Assembly (NCBI GenBank): GCA_030285985.1
Contig: CP127384.1
Location: 2,344,501-2,408,500 of the forward strand
DNA length: 64,000 nucleotides
Direction of reading: 5' to 3'
Origin: Aquidulcibacter paucihalophilus
GTDB lineage: Bacteria; Pseudomonadota; Alphaproteobacteria; Caulobacterales; Caulobacteraceae
A program made the translations under genes and the position numbers. Below are positions 8,248 to 16,983 of the stretch, in pieces. How positions within the stretch are numbered: the first letter of the stretch is position 1; each line of letters opens with the position of its first letter. The notes beneath the pieces were generated by a model. The model was not told the origin of the DNA and made no database searches. It worked only from the letters and a program-made list of their open reading frames with translations.

Positions 8248-9051
8248 TCAGAGGCTGTCGGTGATGATGGCCGGGGCGGGGAAGGCGGCGCTGAGGCCAC
8301 CGCAGACATTCAGGGCCTGCCCGTTGATGTAGCGGGACTCATCGCTCGCAAGGAAAAGGGCGGCGTCGGCCATGTCCTCGGCCGCGCCGATCCGGCGCAT
8401 CGGATTGATGTCCGCGAGCGGATTGGATCCAACCGCCGCCTCGAGAAAGTCGAACGAAGGCTTGGTCATCGGCGTGGCGGTGCCGGCCGGGCAGAGCGCA
8501 TTCACGCGGACGCCCTTCCGGCCGAGCGACTGGGCCGTGTTCTGCACCAGGCTGATGACACCGGCCTTGGAGGCGCTGTAGTCGATCGGACCGGAGTTGG
8601 CCCGCTGGCCCGCAATGCTCGCCGTGACGATGATCGCGCCGGACCGCCGGGCGATCAATCGCGGCGCACCGTGCTTGATGAGCAGCATCGGCCCCACGAG
8701 ATTGATGCGGATCGTCTCCATGAAATTGGCGACATCCGTGCCCTGGACAGGAACCATCCAGCCCCCGACACCCGCGTTGGCGACCAGGACATCCAACCCG
8801 CCGAAACGCTCTTCGGCGGCCGCGACGAAGGCCGCCACCGAGGCCTCATCTGCCACATCGGCACGATGGAAGGCGATGCGGTCCGAAGTCGGCCCAAAGC
8901 CATCGAGGGCCGCATCAAGCCGACGCAGGGAGCGGTCGACGCCGAAGACCTGGGCACCCTCCGCCACGAACCGGCGGGCCATCGCCAGCCCGATGCCACC
9001 ACCGACCCCGGTGATCAGCGCGACTTTGCCCTCGAGTCGTCCACTGCCCAT
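8248..9051 (-). CDS. Short-chain dehydrogenase/reductase (SDR)
   Basis: 267-residue classical SDR, predicted NAD-dependent alcohol dehydrogenase or ketoreductase. Cofactor motif TGVGGGIG at 14-21, Asp39 at the end of the second strand (favours NAD), NAG at 92-94, and catalytic Asn117, Ser145, Tyr158 and Lys162 (YSASK). Start ATG 9051 follows GGGAGA. It is transcribed divergently from the MDR gene at 9133 with operator site 5 between. In this cluster it could oxidise the alcohol left by dehalogenation or desulfation, or a beta-hydroxyacyl intermediate; this is inference from neighbours. Confidence 0.88.
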   Translation of the reverse strand: MGSGRLEGKVALITGVGGGIGLAMARRFVAEGAQVFGVDRSLRRLDAALDGFGPTSDRIAFHRADVADEASVAAFVAAAEERFGGLDVLVANAGVGGWMVPVQGTDVANFMETIRINLVGPMLLIKHGAPRLIARRSGAIIVTASIAGQRANSGPIDYSASKAGVISLVQNTAQSLGRKGVRVNALCPAGTATPMTKPSFDFLEAAVGSNPLADINPMRRIGAAEDMADAALFLASDESRYINGQALNVCGGLSAAFPAPAIITDSL

Positions 9052-9072
9052 GATGCTCTCCCGATGCGATTC

Positions 9073-9095
9073 TTATGGCAGAGTTAGTGCCAATA
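9073..9095 (+). promoter_or_regulatory. Cluster operator site 5
   Basis: TTATGGCA-N7-TGCCAATA, one of the two best copies, between divergent starts at 9051 and 9133. On the minus strand it overlaps CTATATATTGGCA, the same 13 bases found at 35063-35075. Confidence 0.75.
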
Positions 9096-9132
9096 TATAG
9101 ACTGCCGCAACCCCTATTCACGGAGCCCAGTC

Positions 9133-10131
9133 ATGACCCGACCGACCCAGATCCGCCTCGCCCAGCGTCCCGTTGGATCGGCCGACGCTTCGACCTGGGC
9201 GACGACCCACGACGCCGGCCGTGATCCGGCAGCGGGTGAGATCCGGCTGAATGTGACCCACATCTCGCTCGACCCCGCCATGCGCGGATGGATCAACGCC
9301 GGTCGCAGCTATATCCCGCCGGTCGGCATCGGCGAGGTCATGCGGGCTATCGGCGTGGGCGAGGTGACGGCGACGGCCTCCGACCGTTTCAAGGTCGGGG
9401 AAATCGTGATGGGCCTGACAGGCGTCCAGACCGATGCCACGGTTGCCGCCAAGGATTTCAACAAGATAGAGCCGTCTTTGGCCCCGCCCTCCACCTTCCT
9501 TGGTGGCCTCGGGATGCCGGGCATGACCGCCTATTTCGGCCTGCTGGACGTGGGCAAGCCCGAGGCCGGGCAGACCGTGGTCGTCTCCGCCGCGGCCGGA
9601 GCGGTCGGCGCCGTCGTGGGGCAGATCGCAAAGCTCAAGGGGTGCCGGGTCGTCGGTCTGGCCGGGGGCGCCGACAAGTGCCGCTATGTGGTCGAGGAAC
9701 TGGGCTTCGACGCCTGCATCGACTATCGGGGAGGCGCGCTGCAGGAACAGTTGAAGGCGGCCTGCCCGGACCGGATCGACATCTATTTCGACAATGTCGG
9801 CGGCGAGATCCTGGACGTCTGTCTGGGCCTTCTGGCCCAGAAGGCCCGCGTCGTGATCTGTGGCGCCATCAGCCAGTACAACGCCACCGAAGGCATGACA
9901 GGGCCCGCCAACTACATGAGCCTGCTGGTCAACCGTGCGCGGATGGAGGGCTTCGTCGTGTTCGACTACCAGAAGCAGTTCCTGGGGGCGATCATGGAGA
10001 TGGCCGGCTGGATGATGTCCGGTCAGATCAAGTTCAAGGAACATGTGGTCGAGGGCATCGAGAGCTTCCCCCAAGCGTTCGACATGCTGTTTGCCGGCAC
10101 GAATTTCGGCAAGCTGGTGATCAAGGTCTAG
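9133..10131 (+). CDS. NADP-dependent MDR oxidoreductase (CurA/LTB4DH type)
   Basis: 332 residues, zinc-free medium-chain reductase of the CurA/leukotriene B4 dehydrogenase group, which typically reduces the double bond of alpha,beta-unsaturated carbonyls with NADPH. Visible are the N-terminal TWATTHDAGR / LDPAMRGWI region typical of this family, and the cofactor loop VSAAAGAVGAVVGQIAKLKG near 148-167 followed by GLAGG. No zinc-ligand cysteines are present at the usual sites. Start ATG 9133, ribosome site GGAG. The likely job is reduction of an enoyl or enone intermediate; substrate unknown. Confidence 0.87.
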   Translation: MTRPTQIRLAQRPVGSADASTWATTHDAGRDPAAGEIRLNVTHISLDPAMRGWINAGRSYIPPVGIGEVMRAIGVGEVTATASDRFKVGEIVMGLTGVQTDATVAAKDFNKIEPSLAPPSTFLGGLGMPGMTAYFGLLDVGKPEAGQTVVVSAAAGAVGAVVGQIAKLKGCRVVGLAGGADKCRYVVEELGFDACIDYRGGALQEQLKAACPDRIDIYFDNVGGEILDVCLGLLAQKARVVICGAISQYNATEGMTGPANYMSLLVNRARMEGFVVFDYQKQFLGAIMEMAGWMMSGQIKFKEHVVEGIESFPQAFDMLFAGTNFGKLVIKV

Positions 10132-10174
10132 CCGGGATCAGTGGGTCTTCCCGGACCGCCGGAACCGGGTGCCA

Positions 10175-10196
10175 CCCCGGTGCCGGCACACCGGGG
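10175..10196. terminator. Hairpin between convergent genes
   Basis: Perfect 8-bp stem CCCCGGTG / CACCGGGG with a 6-base loop in the gap between the MDR gene end (10131) and the membrane protein end (10228). No T-run; a candidate bidirectional terminator. Confidence 0.45.
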
Positions 10197-10227
10197 ATCG
10201 CCGTGCCCGGGCCGGGCGCCCGATCGG

Positions 10228-10644
10228 CTAGCGCCGGGCCAGCCCGGGCTTACGGTCGCCATAGACCGCGAGCAGCCAGGCGATCACGATGATCGGCAGC
10301 AGGACCATGTTGAAGATCTCGCCGGGGACTTCCACCGGCAGCGGCCTCCAGAAGTGGAGGTTCACGACGGCCCCCGCCGTCAGAAGAGCCTGCAGACCAA
10401 GCCCGAGCACAATGAGGTCCCGTCGGGCCGCGAGCATATAGGCCTCGAACAGCCCGATCACGATCTGGTTGACCCCGATGAGTGCGAACAGCGGGATGAT
10501 CGTGCTTGCCGAGGTGCTCAGATCCAGCCCCGCGATCGTGCCGGCACCCCCGTCAGGGCTGAAGGCATGGACCCCGCCCCGCGCCAGATTCATGAGGGCG
10601 AAAAGGCCCAGGACGATGGACGGCCCGAGTTTCAACGGGTTCAT
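10228..10644 (-). CDS. Small integral membrane protein, four predicted helices
   Basis: 138 residues, family not recognised. Hydrophobic segments near 7-22, 48-66, 78-95 and 108-128 suggest four membrane helices with a short basic C-terminus (GDRKPGLARR). Start ATG 10644 with a GGGGAAG ribosome site. It lies downstream of the esterase gene in the same direction, but operator site 6 between them suggests its own promoter. No functional residues can be pointed to. Confidence 0.7.
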   Translation of the reverse strand: MNPLKLGPSIVLGLFALMNLARGGVHAFSPDGGAGTIAGLDLSTSASTIIPLFALIGVNQIVIGLFEAYMLAARRDLIVLGLGLQALLTAGAVVNLHFWRPLPVEVPGEIFNMVLLPIIVIAWLLAVYGDRKPGLARR

Positions 10645-10756
10645 GTGATCAGCTTCCCCAAAATGTTAGCCGTTCCGCCCGGCCGACCGCTGCGGCCGTT
10701 CGGGTCGGTCGTCTGAGCCTTTGCCGGCCGGATTCACGGTCCGCCCTCCGCCGACC

Positions 10757-10779
10757 ATAATGCACCATGAGTGTCGATA
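10757..10779 (+). promoter_or_regulatory. Cluster operator site 6
   Basis: ATAATGCA-N7-TGTCGATA, a weaker copy with preserved spacing and AT flanks, 113 bases upstream of the membrane protein start at 10644 and downstream of the esterase stop. Confidence 0.5.
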
Positions 10780-10902
10780 GATGGCAAGTCTCGCGGGCGG
10801 TCCCGTCGTCGGATCGACAGTGGAGCCCATTTTCGCCCGCTGGTTCTCCCTCCGCTGGCCGGAGCGATCACGGCACCGTGGCCCCGGGTGTTCTGCGGAC
10901 AC

Positions 10903-11856
10903 TCAGGCCGGCGGCAGCGTAAGGGCCCGGCGCAAGGCGTCGAGACTATCCCGGGCCTGCTGCCGGCTGACCCGGGCCGGCAACACGACCGAGCCGTGGA
11001 AGGTCCCCGGATAGCTGTGCACCTCAACACTGACGCCGTCACGGAGGAGCTGCATGGCGTAGAGCAGTCCCTCATCGCGCAGCGGGTCGAACTCCATGGT
11101 GTTGACCAGGGCCGGAGGCAGGCCGCTGAGATCCGTCGCCCGCGCCGGCGCGGCCAGGACGGGCACATCATCCGCACCACGCCGATAGCCCGCCCCCAGA
11201 TAATAGTCCCAGCTGGTCTCGGCCAGGGACCGCGTCCAGACCGGCGTGTCCGTGAAGGCCCGGGCGCTGGGGGTGTCCAGTCGATCGTCGAGTTCGGGGA
11301 TGCTGAGATGCTGGAAACAGATGGCCGGCCCGGACCGGTCCCGGGCCAGGAGGCAGAGAGCGGCGGCCAGACCGCCGCCGGCACTGACGCCGTAGACCGC
11401 GATCCGCGCAGGGTCGATCCGCAACGCTGCGGCCTGCTGATGCATCCAGACGAGCGCGGCATAGCAGTCGTCCAGTCCGGCCGGATAGGGATGTTCCGGA
11501 GCGAGCCTGTAGTCGACGGTCACGACGGTCACGCCAAGGCTGACGGCGTTGTGCACGGCCAGACCGTGTTCGGTGTCCAGGCTGCCGACCACGAAGCCGC
11601 CGCCGTGGATCTGCAGAATTGCCGCCGAAACATCCGGGGCATCGTTTGGCCGATAGATCCGGATCGGCACCGGCGGCCGTCCTCCCTCGCCCGGCACCGA
11701 GCCATCCTCGATGACCAGGGCGCTGGTATCCACCCCGGCGGACAGCATCGCATTCACGTCCTCGAAGTACCGGCGTGCCGGGACCGGGTCGACGAACGAC
11801 CCTGAAGGGATCGAGGCAGCGAACTGCGCCAGCTCGGGATCGAGGGGATATTTCAT
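10903..11856 (-). CDS. HSL-family carboxylesterase
   Basis: 317-residue alpha/beta hydrolase of the hormone-sensitive lipase family, predicted to cleave carboxylic esters. HGGG oxyanion motif at 84-87, nucleophile Ser158 in GVSAGG, Asp256 in FDPLRDEG and His286 in GTFHG. No signal peptide, so cytoplasmic. It lies 26 bases downstream of the TetR gene and is probably co-transcribed with it. A Baeyer-Villiger-type monooxygenase is divergent to this pair; monooxygenase plus esterase is the usual way to turn a ketone into alcohol and acid, so the two may act in sequence. Confidence 0.9.
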   Translation of the reverse strand: MKYPLDPELAQFAASIPSGSFVDPVPARRYFEDVNAMLSAGVDTSALVIEDGSVPGEGGRPPVPIRIYRPNDAPDVSAAILQIHGGGFVVGSLDTEHGLAVHNAVSLGVTVVTVDYRLAPEHPYPAGLDDCYAALVWMHQQAAALRIDPARIAVYGVSAGGGLAAALCLLARDRSGPAICFQHLSIPELDDRLDTPSARAFTDTPVWTRSLAETSWDYYLGAGYRRGADDVPVLAAPARATDLSGLPPALVNTMEFDPLRDEGLLYAMQLLRDGVSVEVHSYPGTFHGSVVLPARVSRQQARDSLDALRRALTLPPA

Positions 11857-11882
11857 ACTGGGTCAGACCTGTTCGAGAAACT

Positions 11883-12524
11883 TCAGCGACTGGCGATACC
11901 GTCCAGCAGCATGCGCCTGACGGCAGAGTTCATCCGTTTGAGAAGTTCCTGATCACCCGCGTTGATGGTCATCAGGATCGTGCTGAAGATCATGCCCACC
12001 AGCAGATGGGCCGTGGCTTCCTTGTCCAGGTCGCTGCGCAGGAAGCCCTGCTGGATGCCGTTTTCGAAATAGGCATCGACCTGCCTGGCGCACCAGTCGA
12101 AGAAGTCGGTGATCCGCCGGGTCATTTCGGGGTCGATAGAGGTCGCCTCCAGCAGCAGGATCCGGAACAGGCCCGGCGTCTCATGGAGGATCTTGCTCAG
12201 TGAGACGCCCAGCCGTGCCAGCTGGCCCTCATAGTCTTGCAGCGTTTTGCTGGCCGTGGGCGCATTGGCCTCGGCCATGGCCAGCCTGATCTTCTCGCAA
12301 ACGCTATCGATAACGTGCTCGAGGATATCGCGCTTGTTCTCGAAGTATCTGTAAAACGTCCCGTGTCCGATGCCGAGACGTTTTGCGATGTGAGATATAC
12401 TGGTCTGGTGATAGCCGCGCTCAGAAAACCCTATGAAGGCAGCATCGATTATTTCTTGCCGTAACTGCAAGCGATGGCGTTCCGCCCGACTCACGGGCGC
12501 AATCACTGATGCGTTATTATTCAC
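11883..12524 (-). CDS. TetR-family transcriptional regulator (first)
   Basis: 213 residues. N-terminal helix-turn-helix of TetR type (TSISHIAKRLGIGHGTFYRY, about 42-61) followed by NKRDILEHVI, then a helical ligand-binding domain. The start is GTG 12524 with a weak ribosome site; a second GTG at 12506 is possible. It is divergent from the monooxygenase at 12695, and an AATGT-N13-ACATT palindrome lies between them, suggesting self-control and control of the monooxygenase. This palindrome differs from the element shared across the rest of the cluster, so this TetR probably serves the local BVMO/esterase pair. Confidence 0.88.
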   Translation of the reverse strand: MNNNASVIAPVSRAERHRLQLRQEIIDAAFIGFSERGYHQTSISHIAKRLGIGHGTFYRYFENKRDILEHVIDSVCEKIRLAMAEANAPTASKTLQDYEGQLARLGVSLSKILHETPGLFRILLLEATSIDPEMTRRITDFFDWCARQVDAYFENGIQQGFLRSDLDKEATAHLLVGMIFSTILMTINAGDQELLKRMNSAVRRMLLDGIASR

Positions 12525-12570
12525 CGGCTGTTTCTACGACCAAATCCAGACTCCATCAAGCCAAAGCTGA

Positions 12571-12593
12571 AATGTTGTTCCGAAACTGACATT
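12571..12593. promoter_or_regulatory. Candidate operator of the local TetR
   Basis: Inverted repeat AATGT-N13-ACATT with a near-symmetric core GTTCCGAAAC, in the 170-base gap between the divergent TetR and monooxygenase starts. It does not match the 23-bp cluster element. Role inferred. Confidence 0.4.
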
Positions 12594-12694
12594 GCATTCC
12601 GCTCAAGAGCCGACCATCATCACGCGGCCTGCGGGGACTGGATGTTCGCCGGAAAAACCCGCCGCCGGCGCGGTGGGCCCGGGAAAGAAATGCC

Positions 12695-14203
12695 ATGAGT
12701 TCAGCGACCCGGACGAACCAGCCCGGCCGCCTCGGGACGGACCCGGCATCCGGGAGCGAACATGTCCGGGTGATCGTGGTCGGTGCTGGTTTTGCCGGCA
12801 TCGGTGCTGCGATCCGGCTGCGCCAGGCCGGGATCGCCTTCGCACTTCTGGAAAAATCGGGGGAAATCGGCGGGGTATGGCGGGACAACACCTATCCGGA
12901 CTGTGCCTGCGACATCCCCTCGGCCTTCTATTCCTATTCGTTTGCACCGAACCCGCGCTGGAGCCGCTTCTTTGCCGCCCAGACCGAGATCCGGGACTAT
13001 TGCCAGGCCGTCGCCGCGCGTTTCGGCGTCATGCCGTTCGTGCGGGTGAATCACGAGCTCAAACAGGCCGTCTGGGATCCGGGGATGCGGCACTGGCGAC
13101 TGGAGACCAGCGCCGGCCGGTTCACGGCCGATTTCGTGATCATGGCCTGTGGCCCGATGCACCAGCCCCGCCTGCCCCGCATCAAGGGATTGGACAGCTT
13201 TGCCGGCGCCAGTTTTCACTCGGCGCGGTGGGATCACAGCTATGACCTGACGGACAAACGGATCGCGGTCATCGGCAGCGGGGCCTCGGCCATCCAGTTC
13301 CTGCCCGCCATCCAGCCCCGCGTGGCGCAGCTGACCCTGTTCCAGCGGACCGCGCCGTGGGTCCTGCCCAAGATGGATACAGCCGTGTCGGCGGCTTGGC
13401 AGCGCCGGTTCGAGCGCTTTCCGATCCTGCAGTCCCTGCTGCGGCAGGCGCTCTACCGGGCCTTCGAACGGCTGAACGGCAGCCTCAACCGACCGAAAGC
13501 CCGACAACGGTTGGAGGCACGGGCGCGCCGCAACATTGAGCGGGCGACCGAGGATGAGGCCCTGCGCAGAAAGCTGACGCCGGACTTCGCGATCGGCTGC
13601 AAACGCATTCTTCAGTCCAACACCTGGTATCGGGCCCTGGCCCGGCCGAATGTGGAGGTCGTCAGCGGGGTCGCCGAGGTTCGCGGCAACACGGTCATCG
13701 CCACCGACGGCTCGTCCTGCGAGGTGGACCTGATCATCTTCGGGACCGGATTTGAGGTCGCCAATCCACCTGTGGCGGAGATCATCGTCGGCACCAGCGG
13801 GCGGTCGCTTGCCGAACAGTGGCAAGGCAGCCCGGAAGCCTACCTCGGGACCACGACCCCGGATGCCCCTAACTGTTTCCTGATGTTCGGACCGAACCTC
13901 TACACGTTCTCATCGGCCTTCGTGATGATCGAGGCTCAGCTGGACTACATCATGGACGCCCTCCGGCAGGTCGAGGCGCGGAAGATAACCACCCTCGCGA
14001 TCCGCCCTGATGTCTCCCGGTCCTACAATGACGCAGTGCAGGCGGCGCTGCAGTCCAGCGTCTGGAACAGCGGCGGCTGCACCAGCTATTTCATCGACAG
14101 GAACGGCCGCAACAGCACCAACTGGCCGTGGAGCGCCGGCCGGCTGCGGCAGCGCCTGCGGCGGTTCCGGCTGCGGGACTATGAGATACAGACCGGGGCC
14201 TGA
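12695..14203 (+). CDS. Flavin-dependent Baeyer-Villiger-type monooxygenase
   Basis: 502 residues, class B flavoprotein monooxygenase: uses FAD, NADPH and O2 to insert oxygen next to a ketone or to oxygenate a soft nucleophile. FAD-binding GAGFAG at 30-35, the BVMO fingerprint FxGxxxHxxxW as FAGASFHSARW at 169-179, and the NADPH-binding GSGASA at 194-199. The length fits type I BVMOs. Start ATG 12695; the ribosome site is weak (GGGAAAGAAA). Its stop (14201-14203) directly abuts the stop of the convergent FGE gene with no bases between. It is likely paired with the esterase at 10903. Confidence 0.9.
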   Translation: MSSATRTNQPGRLGTDPASGSEHVRVIVVGAGFAGIGAAIRLRQAGIAFALLEKSGEIGGVWRDNTYPDCACDIPSAFYSYSFAPNPRWSRFFAAQTEIRDYCQAVAARFGVMPFVRVNHELKQAVWDPGMRHWRLETSAGRFTADFVIMACGPMHQPRLPRIKGLDSFAGASFHSARWDHSYDLTDKRIAVIGSGASAIQFLPAIQPRVAQLTLFQRTAPWVLPKMDTAVSAAWQRRFERFPILQSLLRQALYRAFERLNGSLNRPKARQRLEARARRNIERATEDEALRRKLTPDFAIGCKRILQSNTWYRALARPNVEVVSGVAEVRGNTVIATDGSSCEVDLIIFGTGFEVANPPVAEIIVGTSGRSLAEQWQGSPEAYLGTTTPDAPNCFLMFGPNLYTFSSAFVMIEAQLDYIMDALRQVEARKITTLAIRPDVSRSYNDAVQAALQSSVWNSGGCTSYFIDRNGRNSTNWPWSAGRLRQRLRRFRLRDYEIQTGA

Positions 14204-15187
14204 TCACGGCATCGGTGCGACCGTGCGGAAGCCGACATGGGAGGCCCCTAGGGTCAGGTCCTGGGCCTGGCGCGCGCCCGGGCGGTACCGCATGCAATAG
14301 TTGGGGGCACAGAGGTAGCTGCCGCCCTTGATGACCCCCACCGCGACGCCCGGCTGACGCGGATCGGCCCCGGGCTCGCCCGGTGTGATCGTCCGCGACC
14401 GGGTCTGCCGGTACGGATCAGAGGTCCACTCCCAGACATTGCCGATCATGTCGTGAATTCCGAGGCGGTTGGCCTTGAAACACCCCACGGGGGCGGCACC
14501 GTCATAGCCGTCCCGGCCCATGTTCCTGACCGGAAAAACGCCCTGCCAGGTGTTGGCCTCGGACGGTTGCTGACTGGAGTTTCCGGCGGCGGCATCCGCC
14601 GACCGCGCCGCCCATTCCCATTCGATCTCGGTCGGCAGGCGACGCCCGGCCCATTGCGCATAAGCCTGGGCATCGGCCAGGGCGATATGAACCACCGGCA
14701 GGAAGTCCCGGCCGTTCAGGTCACTTCCGGGTCCTTCGGGATGGCGCCAGGACGCGCCGGGAACGAAGGTCCACCAGGTCCCGGGATTGCCGGGATCGAA
14801 GCGCTCGCTGTCCAGCCGGAAAACCGCGGAACCCGGCTGGAGCGCCGCCGCCGGCATGCCGGGATACTGCGCCGGATCGACCGGCCGCTCGGCAACCGTG
14901 ACATAGCCAGTCTCGTCCACAAAGCGGGCGAACCGGGCATTGGTCACCTCGGTCGCATCAATGCGGAAGGCCGCGACCGTCTCGAGGCGTGGCGGACCCT
15001 CATCTTCATAGACGTCGTCGCCCATCAGGAAGCGTCCGGCCGGCACATTGATCAGCTGTCCCGGTTGATCCGTCTTGGGGGTCGCCGGGCAGACGACCGG
15101 AGCGATCCGGGCGGCGGGGCCGCAACTGCCCAGTCCCGCCATGACCAGGGCGGCAAGGACGGCGACCCGTTGCAGCCGACCGGTCAT
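14204..15187 (-). CDS. Formylglycine-generating enzyme-like protein, predicted lipoprotein
   Basis: 327 residues of the FGE/SUMF1 fold, the enzyme that converts a sulfatase cysteine to formylglycine. It keeps both active-site cysteines, Cys293 and Cys298, in GGSYLCAPNYCMRYRPGAR, and the family motif [11 protein letters not shown]. Unusually it starts with a signal peptide and lipobox (LGS-C, Cys22), which predicts a membrane-anchored periplasmic protein, whereas FGE normally acts on unfolded sulfatase in the cytoplasm. It is last in the six-gene operon; its ATG overlaps the stop of the acyl-CoA synthetase by 4 bases. It could be a periplasmic maturation factor or a repurposed FGE-fold protein. 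Confidence 0.87.
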   Translation of the reverse strand: MTGRLQRVAVLAALVMAGLGSCGPAARIAPVVCPATPKTDQPGQLINVPAGRFLMGDDVYEDEGPPRLETVAAFRIDATEVTNARFARFVDETGYVTVAERPVDPAQYPGMPAAALQPGSAVFRLDSERFDPGNPGTWWTFVPGASWRHPEGPGSDLNGRDFLPVVHIALADAQAYAQWAGRRLPTEIEWEWAARSADAAAGNSSQQPSEANTWQGVFPVRNMGRDGYDGAAPVGCFKANRLGIHDMIGNVWEWTSDPYRQTRSRTITPGEPGADPRQPGVAVGVIKGGSYLCAPNYCMRYRPGARQAQDLTLGASHVGFRTVAPMP

Positions 15188-16983
15188 AGCCGCAGGGTCC
15201 CGGAAACGATCTCGGAATGGAGTTCGGGCGACAGGCGCACATAGGCATCGTGGCGGGGGTCGTCGAACATGAGGGTGTCGGCGATGGCGCTGGGATCAAA
15301 CCCTTCCCGCACGGCCTCGGCCTTCTTCTGTTTGAACGTGCCGGTCACCTCCATGGCCGGGGTCAGGCGCAGAAACAGCGGCCGGGCGTAACCCGGAAGG
15401 CCCGAATGTACCGCCTCTCGAACCAGGGCCAGATCGCACTTCGCCTCGTCCACGACCAGACTGGCCATGCCGGTGCGGCCGCTGCAGCCGGGGATCTCCA
15501 CGCCATAGACGTTGACCTCGAGGATGCCCGGGACGGCGGCGATGACCCCGGCGACCTCGGCGGTGGAGACATTCTCGCCCTTCCAGCGGAACGTGTCCCC
15601 GATACGGTCGACGAAATAGAAATAGCCGAGCCGGTCGGATCGCATGAGGTCACCCGACCGGAACCAGGCATCCCCCGGCTCGAAGACGTCGCGGAGAATC
15701 TTGCTCTCGGTCGCACCGGCGTCGGAATAGCCTTCGAACCGCATCTCGGCCTTGGCCGGATCAATCCGGGCGATGGCTTCGCCCGCCTCGCCCTCGACAC
15801 AGGGGAGGCACCGGCCGGAGGTATCCCGAACCGGACATTCCGCAACGGGGTCGAACCGGATCAGGGCCACATTGACCGCGCCCTCCATATAGGAGGGGAC
15901 CCTGCCGATCGCGTGCGGCCCCCCATCCAGGTTGAACAGGGTCAGATTGCTCTCGGTCGCCCCGTAGAATTCGAGGATCCGCGGAATGGCGAACCGCGCC
16001 TGGAACCGGTCCCAGACGTCCGGCCGCAGGCCGTTGCCGATGACCAGCCGCAGCCGGTGCCGACGCTCGTCCGGGTGGGCCGGGGCGTTGAGCAGATAGC
16101 GGCAGAGTTCCCCGATATACTGGAACAGGGTCGCGTCGAAACGGACGCAATCGCTCCAGAAGGCGCTGGCCGAGAACTGACGGCGCAGACCGATGGCTCC
16201 CCCCACGGTCAGGGCGATGCCGGGCGCACAGACCCCGCCGACCGTGTGATAGAGCGGCAGGGGTGCATAGATGACGTCACGCGCTGTCGATCCTGTGGCC
16301 GCCGCGAAAGAATGCATGGTCAGCAGCATCCGCAGATGGGTGATCCGCGCGGCCTTCGGCAGTCCGGTCGTGCCACTCGTATAGATCAGCAGAACCAGGT
16401 CCTCCGCCCGGATGCCGGCGCGCAGCTTACGGTCGGGACGCGCCGACGAGGCGTTGAGCAACACCGGGTCGAGATCGGCGAAGTCGCCGGCCGCCGCGCC
16501 CGACAGCCAGGCCTTGGTCGGGGTCCGCAGATGGGGACGCGCAGACCGCCAGGCCTCGGCGAGCGGGGCATCAACGATGACATGGCCGGCCCCGGCAGTG
16601 TCCACACAATGGGCCAGTCCGGCTCCGGTCAGCTGGGTATTGATCAGCGCCGTCGACAGGCCGACCTTGGCCATGCCGAACCAGATCGCCAGATAGTCAG
16701 GCCGGTTCTCCATGAACAGGGCAACCGTCGCGCCCGGCTTCAACCCCTGGTCCAGCGCCCATGCGGCATAGCGGTTGGCCCTGCGCTCGAGGTCGGCATA
16801 GGTCCAGCGCTCATCCTCGAACAGGATGGCAAGCCGTGCGGCATGACGGTCGACAGCCCCTTCGAGGTCATCGGCAAGATTGACGCCGGAGCCCGGTTTG
16901 AGACGGCGGATACGGGCCAGCATGCGCAGCCCCCCGCGAAGGAAGCGAACCTCGCGCCCGAGCGCGGAAAACAGGCCGGTCAA
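15184..16983 (-). CDS. FATP-type long-chain acyl-CoA synthetase
   Basis: 599 residues of the ANL superfamily, FATP/very-long-chain acyl-CoA synthetase branch: activates a fatty or similar hydrophobic acid to its CoA thioester with ATP. AMP-binding motif [10 protein letters not shown] at 201-210, a [10 protein letters not shown] segment, and the hinge/core region [20 protein letters not shown]. The N-terminus ([12 protein letters not shown]) resembles the membrane-associated start of FATP proteins. The start is TTG 16983, which overlaps the TGA of the preceding GST gene (TTGA), so translation is coupled. This gene marks the acid end product of the pathway as a CoA-activated substrate. Confidence 0.92.
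   Translation of the reverse strand: MTGLFSALGREVRFLRGGLRMLARIRRLKPGSGVNLADDLEGAVDRHAARLAILFEDERWTYADLERRANRYAAWALDQGLKPGATVALFMENRPDYLAIWFGMAKVGLSTALINTQLTGAGLAHCVDTAGAGHVIVDAPLAEAWRSARPHLRTPTKAWLSGAAAGDFADLDPVLLNASSARPDRKLRAGIRAEDLVLLIYTSGTTGLPKAARITHLRMLLTMHSFAAATGSTARDVIYAPLPLYHTVGGVCAPGIALTVGGAIGLRRQFSASAFWSDCVRFDATLFQYIGELCRYLLNAPAHPDERRHRLRLVIGNGLRPDVWDRFQARFAIPRILEFYGATESNLTLFNLDGGPHAIGRVPSYMEGAVNVALIRFDPVAECPVRDTSGRCLPCVEGEAGEAIARIDPAKAEMRFEGYSDAGATESKILRDVFEPGDAWFRSGDLMRSDRLGYFYFVDRIGDTFRWKGENVSTAEVAGVIAAVPGILEVNVYGVEIPGCSGRTGMASLVVDEAKCDLALVREAVHSGLPGYARPLFLRLTPAMEVTGTFKQKKAEAVREGFDPSAIADTLMFDDPRHDAYVRLSPELHSEIVSGTLRL

Noticed and set aside
9288..10292. 334-codon plus-strand open frame overlapping the MDR gene
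   Set aside because: Out-of-frame Arg/Gly-rich translation; the MDR frame has the cofactor loop and a good start.
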